NCBI GenBank assembly: GCA_026125385.1
Contig: JAHCLG010000007.1
Location: forward strand, 40,345-104,344
Source of the DNA: Legionellales bacterium
GTDB taxonomy: Bacteria; Pseudomonadota; Gammaproteobacteria; JAHCLG01
Direction: 5' to 3'
DNA length: 64,000 bases
The first letter of the stretch is position 1; each line of letters opens with the position of its first letter. Of this stretch, positions 19,352-27,577 are shown piece by piece. The position numbers were made by a program, and so were the translations under genes. The notes below the pieces were generated by a model that saw only the letters and a list, made by a program, of their open reading frames with translations, was not told the origin of the DNA and did no database searches.

Positions 19352-19492
19352 AGAGCCTGTTCAAAGTCTCCAATCTTGGCCCTAAACTGCCGATTTTCTG
19401 TGCTCCGGTGCTCATTTACTGACGTGTAATGCGCTCCGGTGCTCAAAAATCGACACTTTCTGACTCAAGCTTGAAGACTTTGAACAGGCTCT
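19352..19492. repeat. Palindromic MITE-like element, 141 bp
   Basis: Perfect 18-bp terminal inverted repeats, AGAGCCTGTTCAAAGTCT at 19352-19369 and its reverse complement at 19475-19492; with a few mismatches the pairing continues inward to about 30 bases. The loop holds two direct copies of GCTCCGGTGCTCA. It sits in the short gap between the divergent pilS and nadE genes, carries no coding frame and ends cleanly at the repeats. This fits a non-autonomous mobile element or a structured intergenic repeat. Confidence 0.7.
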
Positions 19493-19532
19493 ATAAGAGT
19501 CTTAGCATAATTATAGTGGATAGGATAAATAA

Positions 19533-21161
19533 ATGAGTGAAAATTTACGTATAGCTCTCGCCCAAATGAATTTTATGGTCGGCGATGTGGCCTTCAATGC
19601 AGAAAATGTTATGACTTGGCTGCGCCAGTCAGAAGAATTAAACGTCGATATTATGGTTTTTCCTGAATTAACTTTATGTGGCTACCCTCCTGAAGACTTA
19701 TTATTACGTCCTGAACTGCATCAACAAATTAACCAGATGATTGCAAAAATTGCCACAGTCGCACCACAACTCATGGTGATCCTGGGCGCACCTCAGCAAA
19801 TTCATGACCAATTATATAACGCAGCATTTGTTTTACATCAAGGTCAAATCCACACGATTTATCACAAACAATGCCTACCTAATTACAATGTCTTCGATGA
19901 GAAACGTTATTTCGACGTAGGTCATCAACCCTGTGTGATCCCCTATCGCGGAGTCAACTTAGGTATTCTGATTTGCGAAGATTTATGGTCTAAAGAACCT
20001 CTCGCTGCCACCAAAGCCGCAGGAGCCGATCTTATTTTAAGCCCCAATGCATCACCCTTTAGTTTGGAAAAAGATCAACAGCGCCAACATATTTTGCAAC
20101 AACGTATTCAAGAAAATCATTTACCCATACTTTATTCACATTGGGTTGGTGGCCAAGATGAGTTTATTTTTGATGGCGGCTCGATGGTGTTAGATCAACA
20201 TGGAAAATTAATCGCCCATGCGGGTTTTTTTCAAGAAAAATTACTCCTTATCGATTGTCAATTAAAGCCCGCTTTAACCCTTAGTTCCTCCATGTTAGCT
20301 AAGCCCATTGATGATCATGAAAAAATTTATCAAGCATTAGTCATGGGCGTGCGCGATTATTGTCGAAAAAATAAAGCACGAGGTGCGTTGGTAGGATTAT
20401 CGGGTGGCATAGATTCCGCCTTAACAATTTGCATTGCCGTCGATGCGTTAGGTGCTGAAAATGTCGAAGCCGTTTTAATGCCTTCACGGTATACCTCTAC
20501 CATGAGTGTGGAAGATGCTGTTTTAATCGCGAATAATTTAAAAATCGAGCATAGCATCATTGATATTGAACCTCTGTTTCAGTCATTTTTAACGGCACTT
20601 GCCCCACGTTTTGAAGAATTACCTCCCGATTTAACCGAACAAAATTTACAATCTCGTATTCGTGGCACGTTGCTAATGGCCATTTCTAATAAAACGGGAA
20701 AATTAGTGCTAACTACTAGTAATAAAAGTGAAACCGCCGTAGGTTACGCCACCTTATACGGCGATACTGCAGGAGCGCTCGCGGTATTAAAAGATGTTTA
20801 TAAAACCACGGTCTACGAATTAGTAAATTGGCGCAATCAACAACAGTATGTGATTCCTGAACGCGTCATCACTCGCCCACCTTCCGCCGAATTAGCGCCC
20901 GATCAAACCGATGAACAAAGTTTACCTCCCTATCCGATTTTAGATGCTATCATTGCCGATTATGTCGAGCAGGATTTAAGCCAAACTGATATTATAGCGA
21001 AAGGAATTGAGGCAGAAGTGGTAAAAAAAGTTTGTGGATTAATTGATCGCAATGAATATAAACGCCGTCAATCACCGCCAGGGATCCGCATTAGTAGCAG
21101 AGCGTTCGGGCGTGATCGTCGTTACCCTATTACGTCGGGATTTAAAGGAATAATCGCATGA
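19533..21161 (+). CDS. nadE: Glutamine-dependent NAD+ synthetase
   Basis: Makes NAD+ from deamido-NAD+, ATP and glutamine, the last step of NAD biosynthesis. The N-terminal nitrilase-like glutaminase domain (1-250) has the triad E45 (VFPELTLCGYPPEDL), K112 (YHKQCLPNY) and C148 (ILICEDLW). The C-terminal synthetase domain starts near residue 285 with the PP-loop GLSGGIDSALT and has the TTSNKSE segment. 542 residues, typical of the two-domain type. A weak ribosome site (TAGGATAA) precedes the ATG. Its TGA overlaps the ATG of the PII gene (ATGA), so the two are translationally coupled. Confidence 0.96.
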   Translation: MSENLRIALAQMNFMVGDVAFNAENVMTWLRQSEELNVDIMVFPELTLCGYPPEDLLLRPELHQQINQMIAKIATVAPQLMVILGAPQQIHDQLYNAAFVLHQGQIHTIYHKQCLPNYNVFDEKRYFDVGHQPCVIPYRGVNLGILICEDLWSKEPLAATKAAGADLILSPNASPFSLEKDQQRQHILQQRIQENHLPILYSHWVGGQDEFIFDGGSMVLDQHGKLIAHAGFFQEKLLLIDCQLKPALTLSSSMLAKPIDDHEKIYQALVMGVRDYCRKNKARGALVGLSGGIDSALTICIAVDALGAENVEAVLMPSRYTSTMSVEDAVLIANNLKIEHSIIDIEPLFQSFLTALAPRFEELPPDLTEQNLQSRIRGTLLMAISNKTGKLVLTTSNKSETAVGYATLYGDTAGALAVLKDVYKTTVYELVNWRNQQQYVIPERVITRPPSAELAPDQTDEQSLPPYPILDAIIADYVEQDLSQTDIIAKGIEAEVVKKVCGLIDRNEYKRRQSPPGIRISSRAFGRDRRYPITSGFKGIIA

Positions 21162-21496
21162 AAAAAATTGAGGCCGTGGTTCGTCGCGCCAAGTTAGAAG
21201 AAATCCGCCAAAAATTAGCCGAGATTGGCATTACTGGCATGACCCTCGTTGAAGTCTACGGGATTGGCGAACAAAAAAGTCAACGCCAAGTCTATCGCGG
21301 TACGGAGTTTCATGATAATTATCTCCCTAAAATTAAAATGGAAATCATTATTGACGATGAACGCTTAGACGATTGTCTAGACATTATTGTAAAAACAGGG
21401 CGCACCGGTAAAGTCGGTGATGGCAAAATCATTGTCTATACTATAGAAAAAGCCATTCGCATTCGGTCGGGTGAAGTGGATAATAATGCGTTATAG
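21158..21496 (+). CDS. glnB: PII nitrogen-regulatory protein lacking Tyr51
   Basis: 112-residue PII signal protein: MKKIEAVVRRAKLEEI start, GITGMTLVEVYG, T-loop about 37-55, TGRTGKVGDGKI for ATP/2-oxoglutarate binding and a RIRSGE tail. Counting from the start, the T-loop reads V-Y46-R-G-T-E50-F51, so the Tyr51 that GlnD uridylylates in enteric PII proteins is Phe; Y46 is kept. It overlaps nadE by four bases. PII proteins are known to bind and regulate glutamine-dependent NAD synthetase in Azospirillum, so the coupling suggests that this PII acts on NadE (inference). GlnB versus GlnK is not decided. Confidence 0.85.
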   Translation: MKKIEAVVRRAKLEEIRQKLAEIGITGMTLVEVYGIGEQKSQRQVYRGTEFHDNYLPKIKMEIIIDDERLDDCLDIIVKTGRTGKVGDGKIIVYTIEKAIRIRSGEVDNNAL

Positions 21497-21516
21497 AGGT
21501 TTGCTACTTGCCTATG

Positions 21517-21534
21517 ATTAAAGTATACTTTAAT
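21517..21534. promoter_or_regulatory. 18-bp perfect palindrome, possible operator
   Basis: ATTAAAGTATACTTTAAT is a perfect palindrome 31 bases before the TTG start of the ATPase gene. A related half-site (AGTACACTTAA) lies at about 21554-21564. The AGTATACT core looks like an operator for a dimeric HTH repressor. No such repressor gene is adjacent. Confidence 0.4.
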
Positions 21535-21565
21535 TTATACTAAATAATATTAGAGTACACTTAAA

Positions 21566-22771
21566 TTGGATAACTTCCTGACGGAAACCTTTCACCGTTT
21601 GCTGGATCACACCTCATTATCGTGTAAACGTTATTTATACACTCACTTGCGTTTGCATCGCCTAACAGGCATTGTTGGCCCTCGCGGAGTGGGTAAAACC
21701 ACATTAATGTTGCAGTATATTAAAGAAAATCTGGCTAGTACTCAGCAAGTATTTTATTTTTCTGCCGATTCCGTGTATTTTCGACAAACCACTCTATTAG
21801 AATTTATTAACGATTTATATCAACTGGAGGGCTACCGGATTTTTTTTATTGATGAAATTCATAAATATAATAACTGGAATCAAGAATTAAAAAATTTATA
21901 CGATGCCTTTCCTGATATTAAAATTATTTATTCTGGTAGCTCTATGCTGGAAATTACTCAAGGCAGTCATGATCTGTCTCGACGCGCTAAACTGTATTAT
22001 TTGCCAGGAATGTCCTTCCGAGAATATCTCAATTTCGCGACACGAAGTGACCATCAACATATTGAATTTGCTTCATTAATCGATGATCCGAAAAAATTTA
22101 ATCATCTTGGCTCTATTCATACCGTCTTAGGTTATTTTAAACACTACTTGGCTTATGGCTATTATCCTTTTGTTTTTGACGATCCCCACAGTTATTATGA
22201 GCGAGTGATGCGGGTGATTGAAAAAATTATTTTTGAAGATATCCCGAATTATTATGATTTAAAAACCCATAATTTGTATTTGTTTCGGAAAATACTCAGT
22301 TATTTAGCTACTATACCACCTGGTGAAGTTAATACTAATAATATTGCCAAAAATTTAGATGTTTCCCATCAAACTGTTTTTAATTATCTCACCATTTTAG
22401 AAAAAGTTGGCTTAGTTCAGTTGATCTATCCTTCCGAAGCTGGTAATCAATACTTACGCAAACCACAAAAATTATTTTTGCATAATACAACTTTACTTTA
22501 CACTTTCCAGCAAGTGGTGAATGATCATTTAAATCTAGGAACATTACGTGAGCTTTATTTTATTCAAACCACACGAGACGCTCGCGAGCCCGTGTATTAT
22601 TCCAAAACCGGCGATTACCATACCCATTCTCATGTTTTTGAAATTGGCGGGAAAAATAAAACGGCTAAACAACTTAAAGAAACTGAAAATCCTGCTTTTC
22701 TCATTAAAGATGGCATTACACTGGCTGGTAAAAATACCATCCCTTTGTTTTTTTTCGGGTTTCTTTATTGA
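21566..22771 (+). CDS. AAA ATPase with DUF4143-type C-terminus
   Basis: Predicted ATPase of the AAA_14/DUF4143 family. Walker A is GIVGPRGVGKTTLM (near residue 37), Walker B IFFIDEIHKY, then sensor-1 IIYSGSSMLEI. A winged-helix-like segment (NNIAKNLDVSHQTVFNYL) and the nuclease-like C-terminal VFEIGGKNKTAKQL follow, as in full-length members; about 400 residues, so apparently intact. The start is a TTG at 21566: the frame has a stop 15 bases upstream and no ATG before residue 48. These ATPases are scattered between genomes and have no settled cellular role. The palindrome upstream may control it. Confidence 0.8.
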   Translation: MDNFLTETFHRLLDHTSLSCKRYLYTHLRLHRLTGIVGPRGVGKTTLMLQYIKENLASTQQVFYFSADSVYFRQTTLLEFINDLYQLEGYRIFFIDEIHKYNNWNQELKNLYDAFPDIKIIYSGSSMLEITQGSHDLSRRAKLYYLPGMSFREYLNFATRSDHQHIEFASLIDDPKKFNHLGSIHTVLGYFKHYLAYGYYPFVFDDPHSYYERVMRVIEKIIFEDIPNYYDLKTHNLYLFRKILSYLATIPPGEVNTNNIAKNLDVSHQTVFNYLTILEKVGLVQLIYPSEAGNQYLRKPQKLFLHNTTLLYTFQQVVNDHLNLGTLRELYFIQTTRDAREPVYYSKTGDYHTHSHVFEIGGKNKTAKQLKETENPAFLIKDGITLAGKNTIPLFFFGFLY

Positions 22772-22829
22772 GCTTGATGATAGATATTACGATACAGGGA
22801 GTGCACAGAAATATTAAATTTGTATAATG

Positions 22830-23099
22830 TCAATGCCCTGGCCGATGCCGTTGATAATATTCTTGACAATTCGCAACTACCGTACCAACAATTCCTCCAG
22901 CCCTTCGACCAAAAGCTCTATAATCTTCTAATTCATGATCGGAAACACCAGCAGCATAAGCATACAAAGAAAATATCAGTTCCCCGGCAATTCCTCCTAG
23001 TCCCAAACCCATAGCGCTAACATAAACTGTTCTGCATAAGTCTCTTATTAAATCATTGATATCAACTGCAGGTTGTAGATTTTGATTATTTCTAAGCAT
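22830..23099 (-). CDS. Small glycine-rich membrane protein, 89 aa
   Basis: Polar N-terminus (residues 1-24), a Gly-rich hydrophobic hairpin (AMGLGLGGIAGELIFSLYAYAAG), an acidic linker (DHELEDYRAFG) and a second Gly-rich segment (RRAGGIVGTVVA) before a basic tail. GAGA lies upstream of the ATG. It resembles in build, though not clearly in sequence, the small proteins at 25379-25630 and 25034-25326: two glycine-zipper segments with a polar linker. The plus-strand frame over it (22820-23014) is its shadow. Function unknown; a membrane-active peptide is one possibility. Confidence 0.5.
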   Translation of the reverse strand: MLRNNQNLQPAVDINDLIRDLCRTVYVSAMGLGLGGIAGELIFSLYAYAAGVSDHELEDYRAFGRRAGGIVGTVVANCQEYYQRHRPGH

Positions 23100-23175
23100 G
23101 ATATTATCTCAAATTTTTACATGCGTACTATATAGATACATATAAACTGCGTCAATACACAACCAAATTTTTATT

Positions 23176-23204
23176 TTGACGCTCGGATCATACGATGATA
23201 GGAT
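23176..23204 (+). promoter_or_regulatory. Candidate sigma-70 promoter of the zinc-ribbon methyltransferase gene
   Basis: TTGACG, a 17-base spacer, TAGGAT, ending 31 bases before the ATG at 23236. The -35 fits five of six consensus bases and the -10 four of six. Confidence 0.4.
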
Positions 23205-23235
23205 GCACGTCAATTAAAATTTCTAGGATAGTTAA

Positions 23236-23982
23236 ATGGCAAGTGGGTACGTTTTAAATCATTGTCCAGCCTGTTTACTGGCCACTCAGCAATCTGATTT
23301 CACGGTAATGGACGGATATCAGCTGATGAAATGTCAGCAGTGCGAACAAGTTTACGTTAAAAATATCCCCAGCACCGAAAAACTCACCACGTTTTATAAT
23401 ACCGTTTATACAGATGAAGGTAATTTAAGCTTTAAATGGCGCCGTATTTTACGCTATAAACTACTCGCGATGTGGTATAAACACATTTGCAAGGCAAGAC
23501 CTATGCACATGTTAGAAATTGGTTGTAATCGCGGTGAATTACTCAAAGCTGTTGCCAACGACAAATCGATTATTGCGGAAGGCATCGATTACTCTGAAGC
23601 GTGTGTTAATTTCGCACGGACTCAAGGGGGGTTGAATGCCCAGGTAATGGATGTCATGAACATGACATTTCCAGATAGCCGCTTCGATTTTATCGTGGCC
23701 TATCACGTCATTGAACACGTGCAAAATCTTGAAACCACTCTCCATGAAATTAAGCGCGTATTAAAAACCGGCGGGAAGTTTTATTTAGTCATGCCCTGTG
23801 TGTCTCATCCCAAAGCTAAGCGTCAGGGACTGAGCTGGAAATATTTCAGCCCACCTGGGCATCTGTGGTATTTCACCCCTACTTCATTAACTCAATTCTT
23901 AACACGCCAGGGTTTTAAGGTTGAATTTTGTTCGAGCTTTAATCATCGTGCGCATGTGAGAGCACTGGCCACAAAACTCTAA
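23236..23982 (+). CDS. SAM methyltransferase with N-terminal zinc ribbon
   Basis: Residues 10-37 carry two Cys pairs (HCPACL and KCQQCEQVYV), a zinc-ribbon of the type seen before methyltransferase domains acting on sugars or lipids. The core has motif I MLEIGCNRGELL (near residue 93), an acidic strand end GIDYSEAC, FDFIVAYHVIEHV and LKTGGKFYLVMP, typical of the Methyltransf_11/23 group. TAGGATAG precedes the ATG. It is followed 76 bases later by an lpxO-like gene on the same strand, so a joint role in envelope modification is possible (inference). Substrate unknown. Confidence 0.75.
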   Translation: MASGYVLNHCPACLLATQQSDFTVMDGYQLMKCQQCEQVYVKNIPSTEKLTTFYNTVYTDEGNLSFKWRRILRYKLLAMWYKHICKARPMHMLEIGCNRGELLKAVANDKSIIAEGIDYSEACVNFARTQGGLNAQVMDVMNMTFPDSRFDFIVAYHVIEHVQNLETTLHEIKRVLKTGGKFYLVMPCVSHPKAKRQGLSWKYFSPPGHLWYFTPTSLTQFLTRQGFKVEFCSSFNHRAHVRALATKL

Positions 23983-24058
23983 TGCTCTGTTCATCCAGTC
24001 ATTGGCGAATAGGCGTATTCCTGTTAACATGCGCAAAAAATCCAGTGAGTAAATTGCC

Positions 24059-24991
24059 ATGGTCATCGCCTTACCTGCGTTTATTAATATAAAAACGATC
24101 ACTATTGCAGTTTTTTTAGGTTCCATTTGCTATCAACATTTTCGCGGCAAAGATCGATTAGCGTTTCGTCGCCAATTATTTAATCACAGCGCGGCACTAG
24201 CTCCGATTAACGCCCTGATGTATTTGTTTTCAGCCGTGCCCCGCCAAGCGTATTGCGATCGCAGTTTATTTAAAGAATTAAATGCATTAAAAGAAAATTA
24301 TGAAATTATTCGCGATGAGGGTATGGCCTTACTCCAACAAGGTTATATTGAACAAAAAGAACGAAATGATGATGTGGGATTTAATTCATTTTTAAAACGA
24401 GGCTGGTCGCGTTTTTATATTAAATGGTATCATTACCAACATCCTTCTGCGTTACGGCATTGCCCTAAAACCTGCGAACTCGTCAAACAGATCCCTTATA
24501 TTAAAGCTGCGATGTTTGCGTATTTGCCTCCACACGGTGAATTAACCAAACATCGCGATCCTTATGCGGGTTCCTTGCGTTATCATTTGGGTTTGGCCAC
24601 ACCCAATTCCGATGACTGTAAAATTTTTGTCGATGGCGTCCCCTATTCCTGGCGCGATGGCGAAGATGTGATTTTCGATGAAACCTATCTGCACTATGCT
24701 TATAATCACACCGATAAACCTCGCTTGATTTTTTTCTGCGATATTGAACGCCCCCTTCACACCCGTTTTATGCGTGCGTTTAATTATATCTTTGGAAAAT
24801 ACGTGATGTCAGCCGCATCATCCCCTAATCTCAACAACGATGACACCGGCGGCATCAATCGGTTTTATCGCTATATTCACGCGATTAAAAACGGATTAAC
24901 TAAAATCAAGCGTAAAAACCCACCCCTGTTTCGACTGACGAAATATACGTTAATTGTAGCGAGTGTGTTATTAGTGATTTTTTATTTATAG
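24059..24991 (+). CDS. lpxO: Lipid A 2-hydroxylase LpxO-like (Asp/Asn beta-hydroxylase family)
   Basis: Fe(II)/2-oxoglutarate oxygenase of the aspartyl/asparaginyl beta-hydroxylase fold. The iron ligands are H165 and D167 (TKHRDPYAGSLRYHLGL) and a distal His in LHYAYNHTDKPR, where the Arg is the expected 2-oxoglutarate contact. Hydrophobic segments at residues 8-24 and at the extreme C-terminus (YTLIVASVLLVIFYL) anchor it to the inner membrane, as in Salmonella LpxO, which adds a 2-hydroxyl to lipid A myristate. 310 residues, close to LpxO length. The exact acyl substrate is inferred. Confidence 0.8.
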   Translation: MVIALPAFINIKTITIAVFLGSICYQHFRGKDRLAFRRQLFNHSAALAPINALMYLFSAVPRQAYCDRSLFKELNALKENYEIIRDEGMALLQQGYIEQKERNDDVGFNSFLKRGWSRFYIKWYHYQHPSALRHCPKTCELVKQIPYIKAAMFAYLPPHGELTKHRDPYAGSLRYHLGLATPNSDDCKIFVDGVPYSWRDGEDVIFDETYLHYAYNHTDKPRLIFFCDIERPLHTRFMRAFNYIFGKYVMSAASSPNLNNDDTGGINRFYRYIHAIKNGLTKIKRKNPPLFRLTKYTLIVASVLLVIFYL

Positions 24992-25033
24992 CAACCCCTG
25001 AACCTTAGTAAAATAAAATGAAATGACTTAGAG

Positions 25034-25326
25034 TTAAACTCCGAGTCTATTGTTACGGTGTTCTTCATGGTGGGTAAGCATACCCCATGCTGTAACCGCG
25101 CCTGAACAAATAGCGCCGGTCAGAGCTCCGCCTATAATTAAGTTTAATGAGTATTCATTATAATTGTGAGCTAAGCTATCTTCGGGGGACCGCTCAAGAA
25201 AAGCCCTATAACACCGCCAATAACACCACCCGCTACAGTAAAACCATACCACGGCAGCAAGTTCTCACGCGGCCTTGCATTATTATCGTTATGAGGGCAA
25301 AAGAATCGGCAGAAACAAGTACACAT
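25034..25326 (-). pseudogene. Small Cys- and Gly-rich membrane protein, frameshifted
   Basis: From an ATG at 25326, preceded by AAGGTG, a 45-codon frame reads MCTCFCRFFCPHNDNN, then a Gly-rich helix (YGFTVAGGVIGGVIGLFLSG), and stops early. At the run of five C near 25188 the sense switches frame: one extra C would continue it into EDSLAHNYNEYSL and a second Gly-rich helix (LIIGGALTGAICSGAVTAWG), ending ...RNNRLGV at 25034. Restored, the product is about 97 residues with two glycine-zipper helices, like its neighbours. This could be decay, a phase-variable C run or a sequencing error. Confidence 0.5.
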
Positions 25327-25378
25327 AGAAGTCACCTTTTTATTTTTATTATCGAGTTTTATATCTGGCTAACAGTGT

Positions 25379-25630
25379 TTATCGTCTACGAGGATTACGA
25401 TTATTCTGTTGAGATACCACTATTTGCCCCGCCAAAAAACCTAGCGTACCTCCAAGATACCCACCCATTTCACTTAATCCTTCGATTTGTTGTGGTGAAC
25501 TATGACTAATATGGCCTAGAACTCTGAACATGAAACTTCCCAGAGTTGAAGCAAAAGCGCCTCCTGCAATACCTACAACAAGACGTTCAACCAGTTCTGA
25601 TGGCGTTAGGCAAGGAATATCTCCAAACAT
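25379..25630 (-). CDS. Small glycine-zipper membrane protein, 83 aa
   Basis: Short N-terminus with LTPSELVERLVVGIAGG, followed by two hydrophobic Gly-rich segments (GAFASTLGSFMFRVLG and GGYLGGTLGFLAGQIVV) joined by a polar linker, and a basic tail (NRNPRRR). AAGGTAA lies about ten bases before the ATG. The N-terminus ends in a double Gly and recalls leaders of class II bacteriocins, but the similarity is loose. It lies upstream of and in line with the frameshifted protein at 25034-25326. Function unknown; a membrane-inserting peptide or a secreted small protein are possible readings. Confidence 0.5.
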   Translation of the reverse strand: MFGDIPCLTPSELVERLVVGIAGGAFASTLGSFMFRVLGHISHSSPQQIEGLSEMGGYLGGTLGFLAGQIVVSQQNNRNPRRR

Positions 25631-25780
25631 AATGATAAATTACCTTATTTTAATTATTGATAAAAACATATCTTCTTACAAAGTGCGTATTTAGTCAACT
25701 TGTTTTATGAGCGCTTTGAAATTTAATTTGTTCACCTGGAATTCATCATAGCGATCGGGTTCGGTATCATCTTAATAATC

Positions 25781-27577
25781 TCACTCAACCCTCTTCGCGA
25801 CCGCTTTGACATAAGATCCGGGTGCAGGCTCGAGCTCAGTGACTTTACCACAACCGATTTTACGCGCAGGAATTTTATCGCCACTTTGTTTACTTAACCA
25901 TTTCACCCAATAAGGCCACCACGATCCTTCGCATTCTTTCGCTTTAGAAAACCATTCCATGGAATCGCTTGGTAAGGTTTTATTAATCCAGTGCGCGTAT
26001 TTTTTCTTAACCGGCGGATTGACAATTCCTGCGATATGACCTGAACTACTTAAGACAAATTCAGTCTCACCCTGATGTAATAATGCGCCAAGATACGTCG
26101 ATTTCCACGGGGCAATGTGATCGCCCTCTGCCGAAATAAACATCGCAGGAACAGTAATTTTTTGGATATCAAGTGGTGTATCTAATAACGTCACCCCGTT
26201 AGGCTGACAAAAAACATTTTCCAAATACATTTTCCGCAAATAAAAACTGTGCATTTTTGCCGGTAAATTGGTGTTGTCGCAATTCCAATATAATAAATCG
26301 AACGGAAAAGGTTCGTTACCCATTAAATAATTATTAATATAATACGACCAAATTAATTCATTAGAGCGAAGCATATTAAACGATGTAGCCATCGCTGCAC
26401 CGGGCAAAAAGCCCTTTTCACTCATGAGTTTTTCTAATTGTTGAATTTGTTCTTCATCGATAAATACGCCGAGATCACCAGGCTCGCTAAAATCAATCAT
26501 CGTCGCGAAATAAGTTGCCGAATTAACCCATTGTTGCTTTTTAACCGCTAAATGTGCAAGCGTTGCTGACAATAACGTGCCGCCAATACAATACCCTACC
26601 ACGTTAATGGTTTTTTCATCGCACAGTTTAATGATTTGTTGAATTGCCGCCAGCGATCCTTCTGCCAGGTACGATGCAAAATCTTTATCACGGTGATGCT
26701 CAGTCGGGTTTACCCACGAAATCATGAATACCGTGAATCCTTGATCCACTAAATATTTCACCAGTGAGTTTTCAGGTTGCAAATCTAAAATATAATATTT
26801 ATTAATCCACGGTGGAATAATTAATAAGGGTTTTTGATAAACCTCTTTGCTGGTGGGGTGATATTGAATTAATTGCAATAAATCATTTTGCCAAACCACA
26901 CTCCCTGAGGTTGTTGCAATATTTTTTCCAATGCTAAAAGCCTGCATATCGGTCATGGATATGGTAAATGCCCCTTGAGTATTTTTCGCTAAATCTTCTA
27001 GCATATTATTTAACCCATTCACTAAATTTTCGCCTTTACTGTGTAAAGTAGCATTTAATACTTGTGGGTTAGTCAGAATAAAATTACTGGGCGACATCGC
27101 ATTCACAAATTGCTGGGTAAAAAAAGCTAATTGGTTTTTGCGCTTAGCATCTAAGCCTTGAACTTTCGCCACCGATTCTTGAGCATGTTGAGCAAAAATT
27201 AAATAGGCTTGTTTGATAAAGGCAAACAGTGGAATATTATCCCATTGCGTATCACGAAACCGTTTATCAGTTACGGAGGGTTGAATGACAGGTTCTACTT
27301 TTTCGCCCAACCAAGCCAAGGTCATGTTTTGCCATAACCCCATCATGCTTTGCCAATACGCCATTTGTTGCGCGAATAACTTATTAGGATCTGACCACAG
27401 ATTCTGGAGATAATCTTGATACAACTTCCCAAGCACGGCAAAATCATTCCAACCTACGCCCATTTGGCCTTCTTGCCAGCGCGACATGAATTGATTGAGC
27501 ACTTGATACGTTTTCTCGGCAATTTCACTGCCATTTTTCATTAATTCGTTAAATCCATTTTCCGCAGACGGTTCCAT
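25781..27577 (-). CDS. phaC: Class I poly(3-hydroxyalkanoate) synthase
   Basis: Polymerises 3-hydroxyacyl-CoA, mainly 3-hydroxybutyryl-CoA, into storage polyester at the granule surface. 598 residues, typical of class I. An N-terminal region precedes the alpha/beta-hydrolase domain. The lipase-like box is GYCIGG with nucleophile C330, and SSSGHIAGIVNPP near the end holds the catalytic His; a WWPYWVKWL motif closes the domain. GGGAGAC precedes the ATG. No phaA, phaB, phasin or phaR gene is adjacent; the thiolase at 39899 could supply acetoacetyl-CoA. Confidence 0.95.
   Translation of the reverse strand: MEPSAENGFNELMKNGSEIAEKTYQVLNQFMSRWQEGQMGVGWNDFAVLGKLYQDYLQNLWSDPNKLFAQQMAYWQSMMGLWQNMTLAWLGEKVEPVIQPSVTDKRFRDTQWDNIPLFAFIKQAYLIFAQHAQESVAKVQGLDAKRKNQLAFFTQQFVNAMSPSNFILTNPQVLNATLHSKGENLVNGLNNMLEDLAKNTQGAFTISMTDMQAFSIGKNIATTSGSVVWQNDLLQLIQYHPTSKEVYQKPLLIIPPWINKYYILDLQPENSLVKYLVDQGFTVFMISWVNPTEHHRDKDFASYLAEGSLAAIQQIIKLCDEKTINVVGYCIGGTLLSATLAHLAVKKQQWVNSATYFATMIDFSEPGDLGVFIDEEQIQQLEKLMSEKGFLPGAAMATSFNMLRSNELIWSYYINNYLMGNEPFPFDLLYWNCDNTNLPAKMHSFYLRKMYLENVFCQPNGVTLLDTPLDIQKITVPAMFISAEGDHIAPWKSTYLGALLHQGETEFVLSSSGHIAGIVNPPVKKKYAHWINKTLPSDSMEWFSKAKECEGSWWPYWVKWLSKQSGDKIPARKIGCGKVTELEPAPGSYVKAVAKRVE

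Noticed and set aside
22548..22817. 89-codon plus-strand frame over the end of the ATPase gene
   Set aside because: Out-of-frame shadow; the ATPase C-terminus with its EIGGKNKTAKQL motif is intact in the other frame.
25147..25509. 120-codon plus-strand frame
   Set aside because: Overlaps two minus-strand small genes that have ribosome sites and a shared glycine-zipper build; the plus frame has neither.
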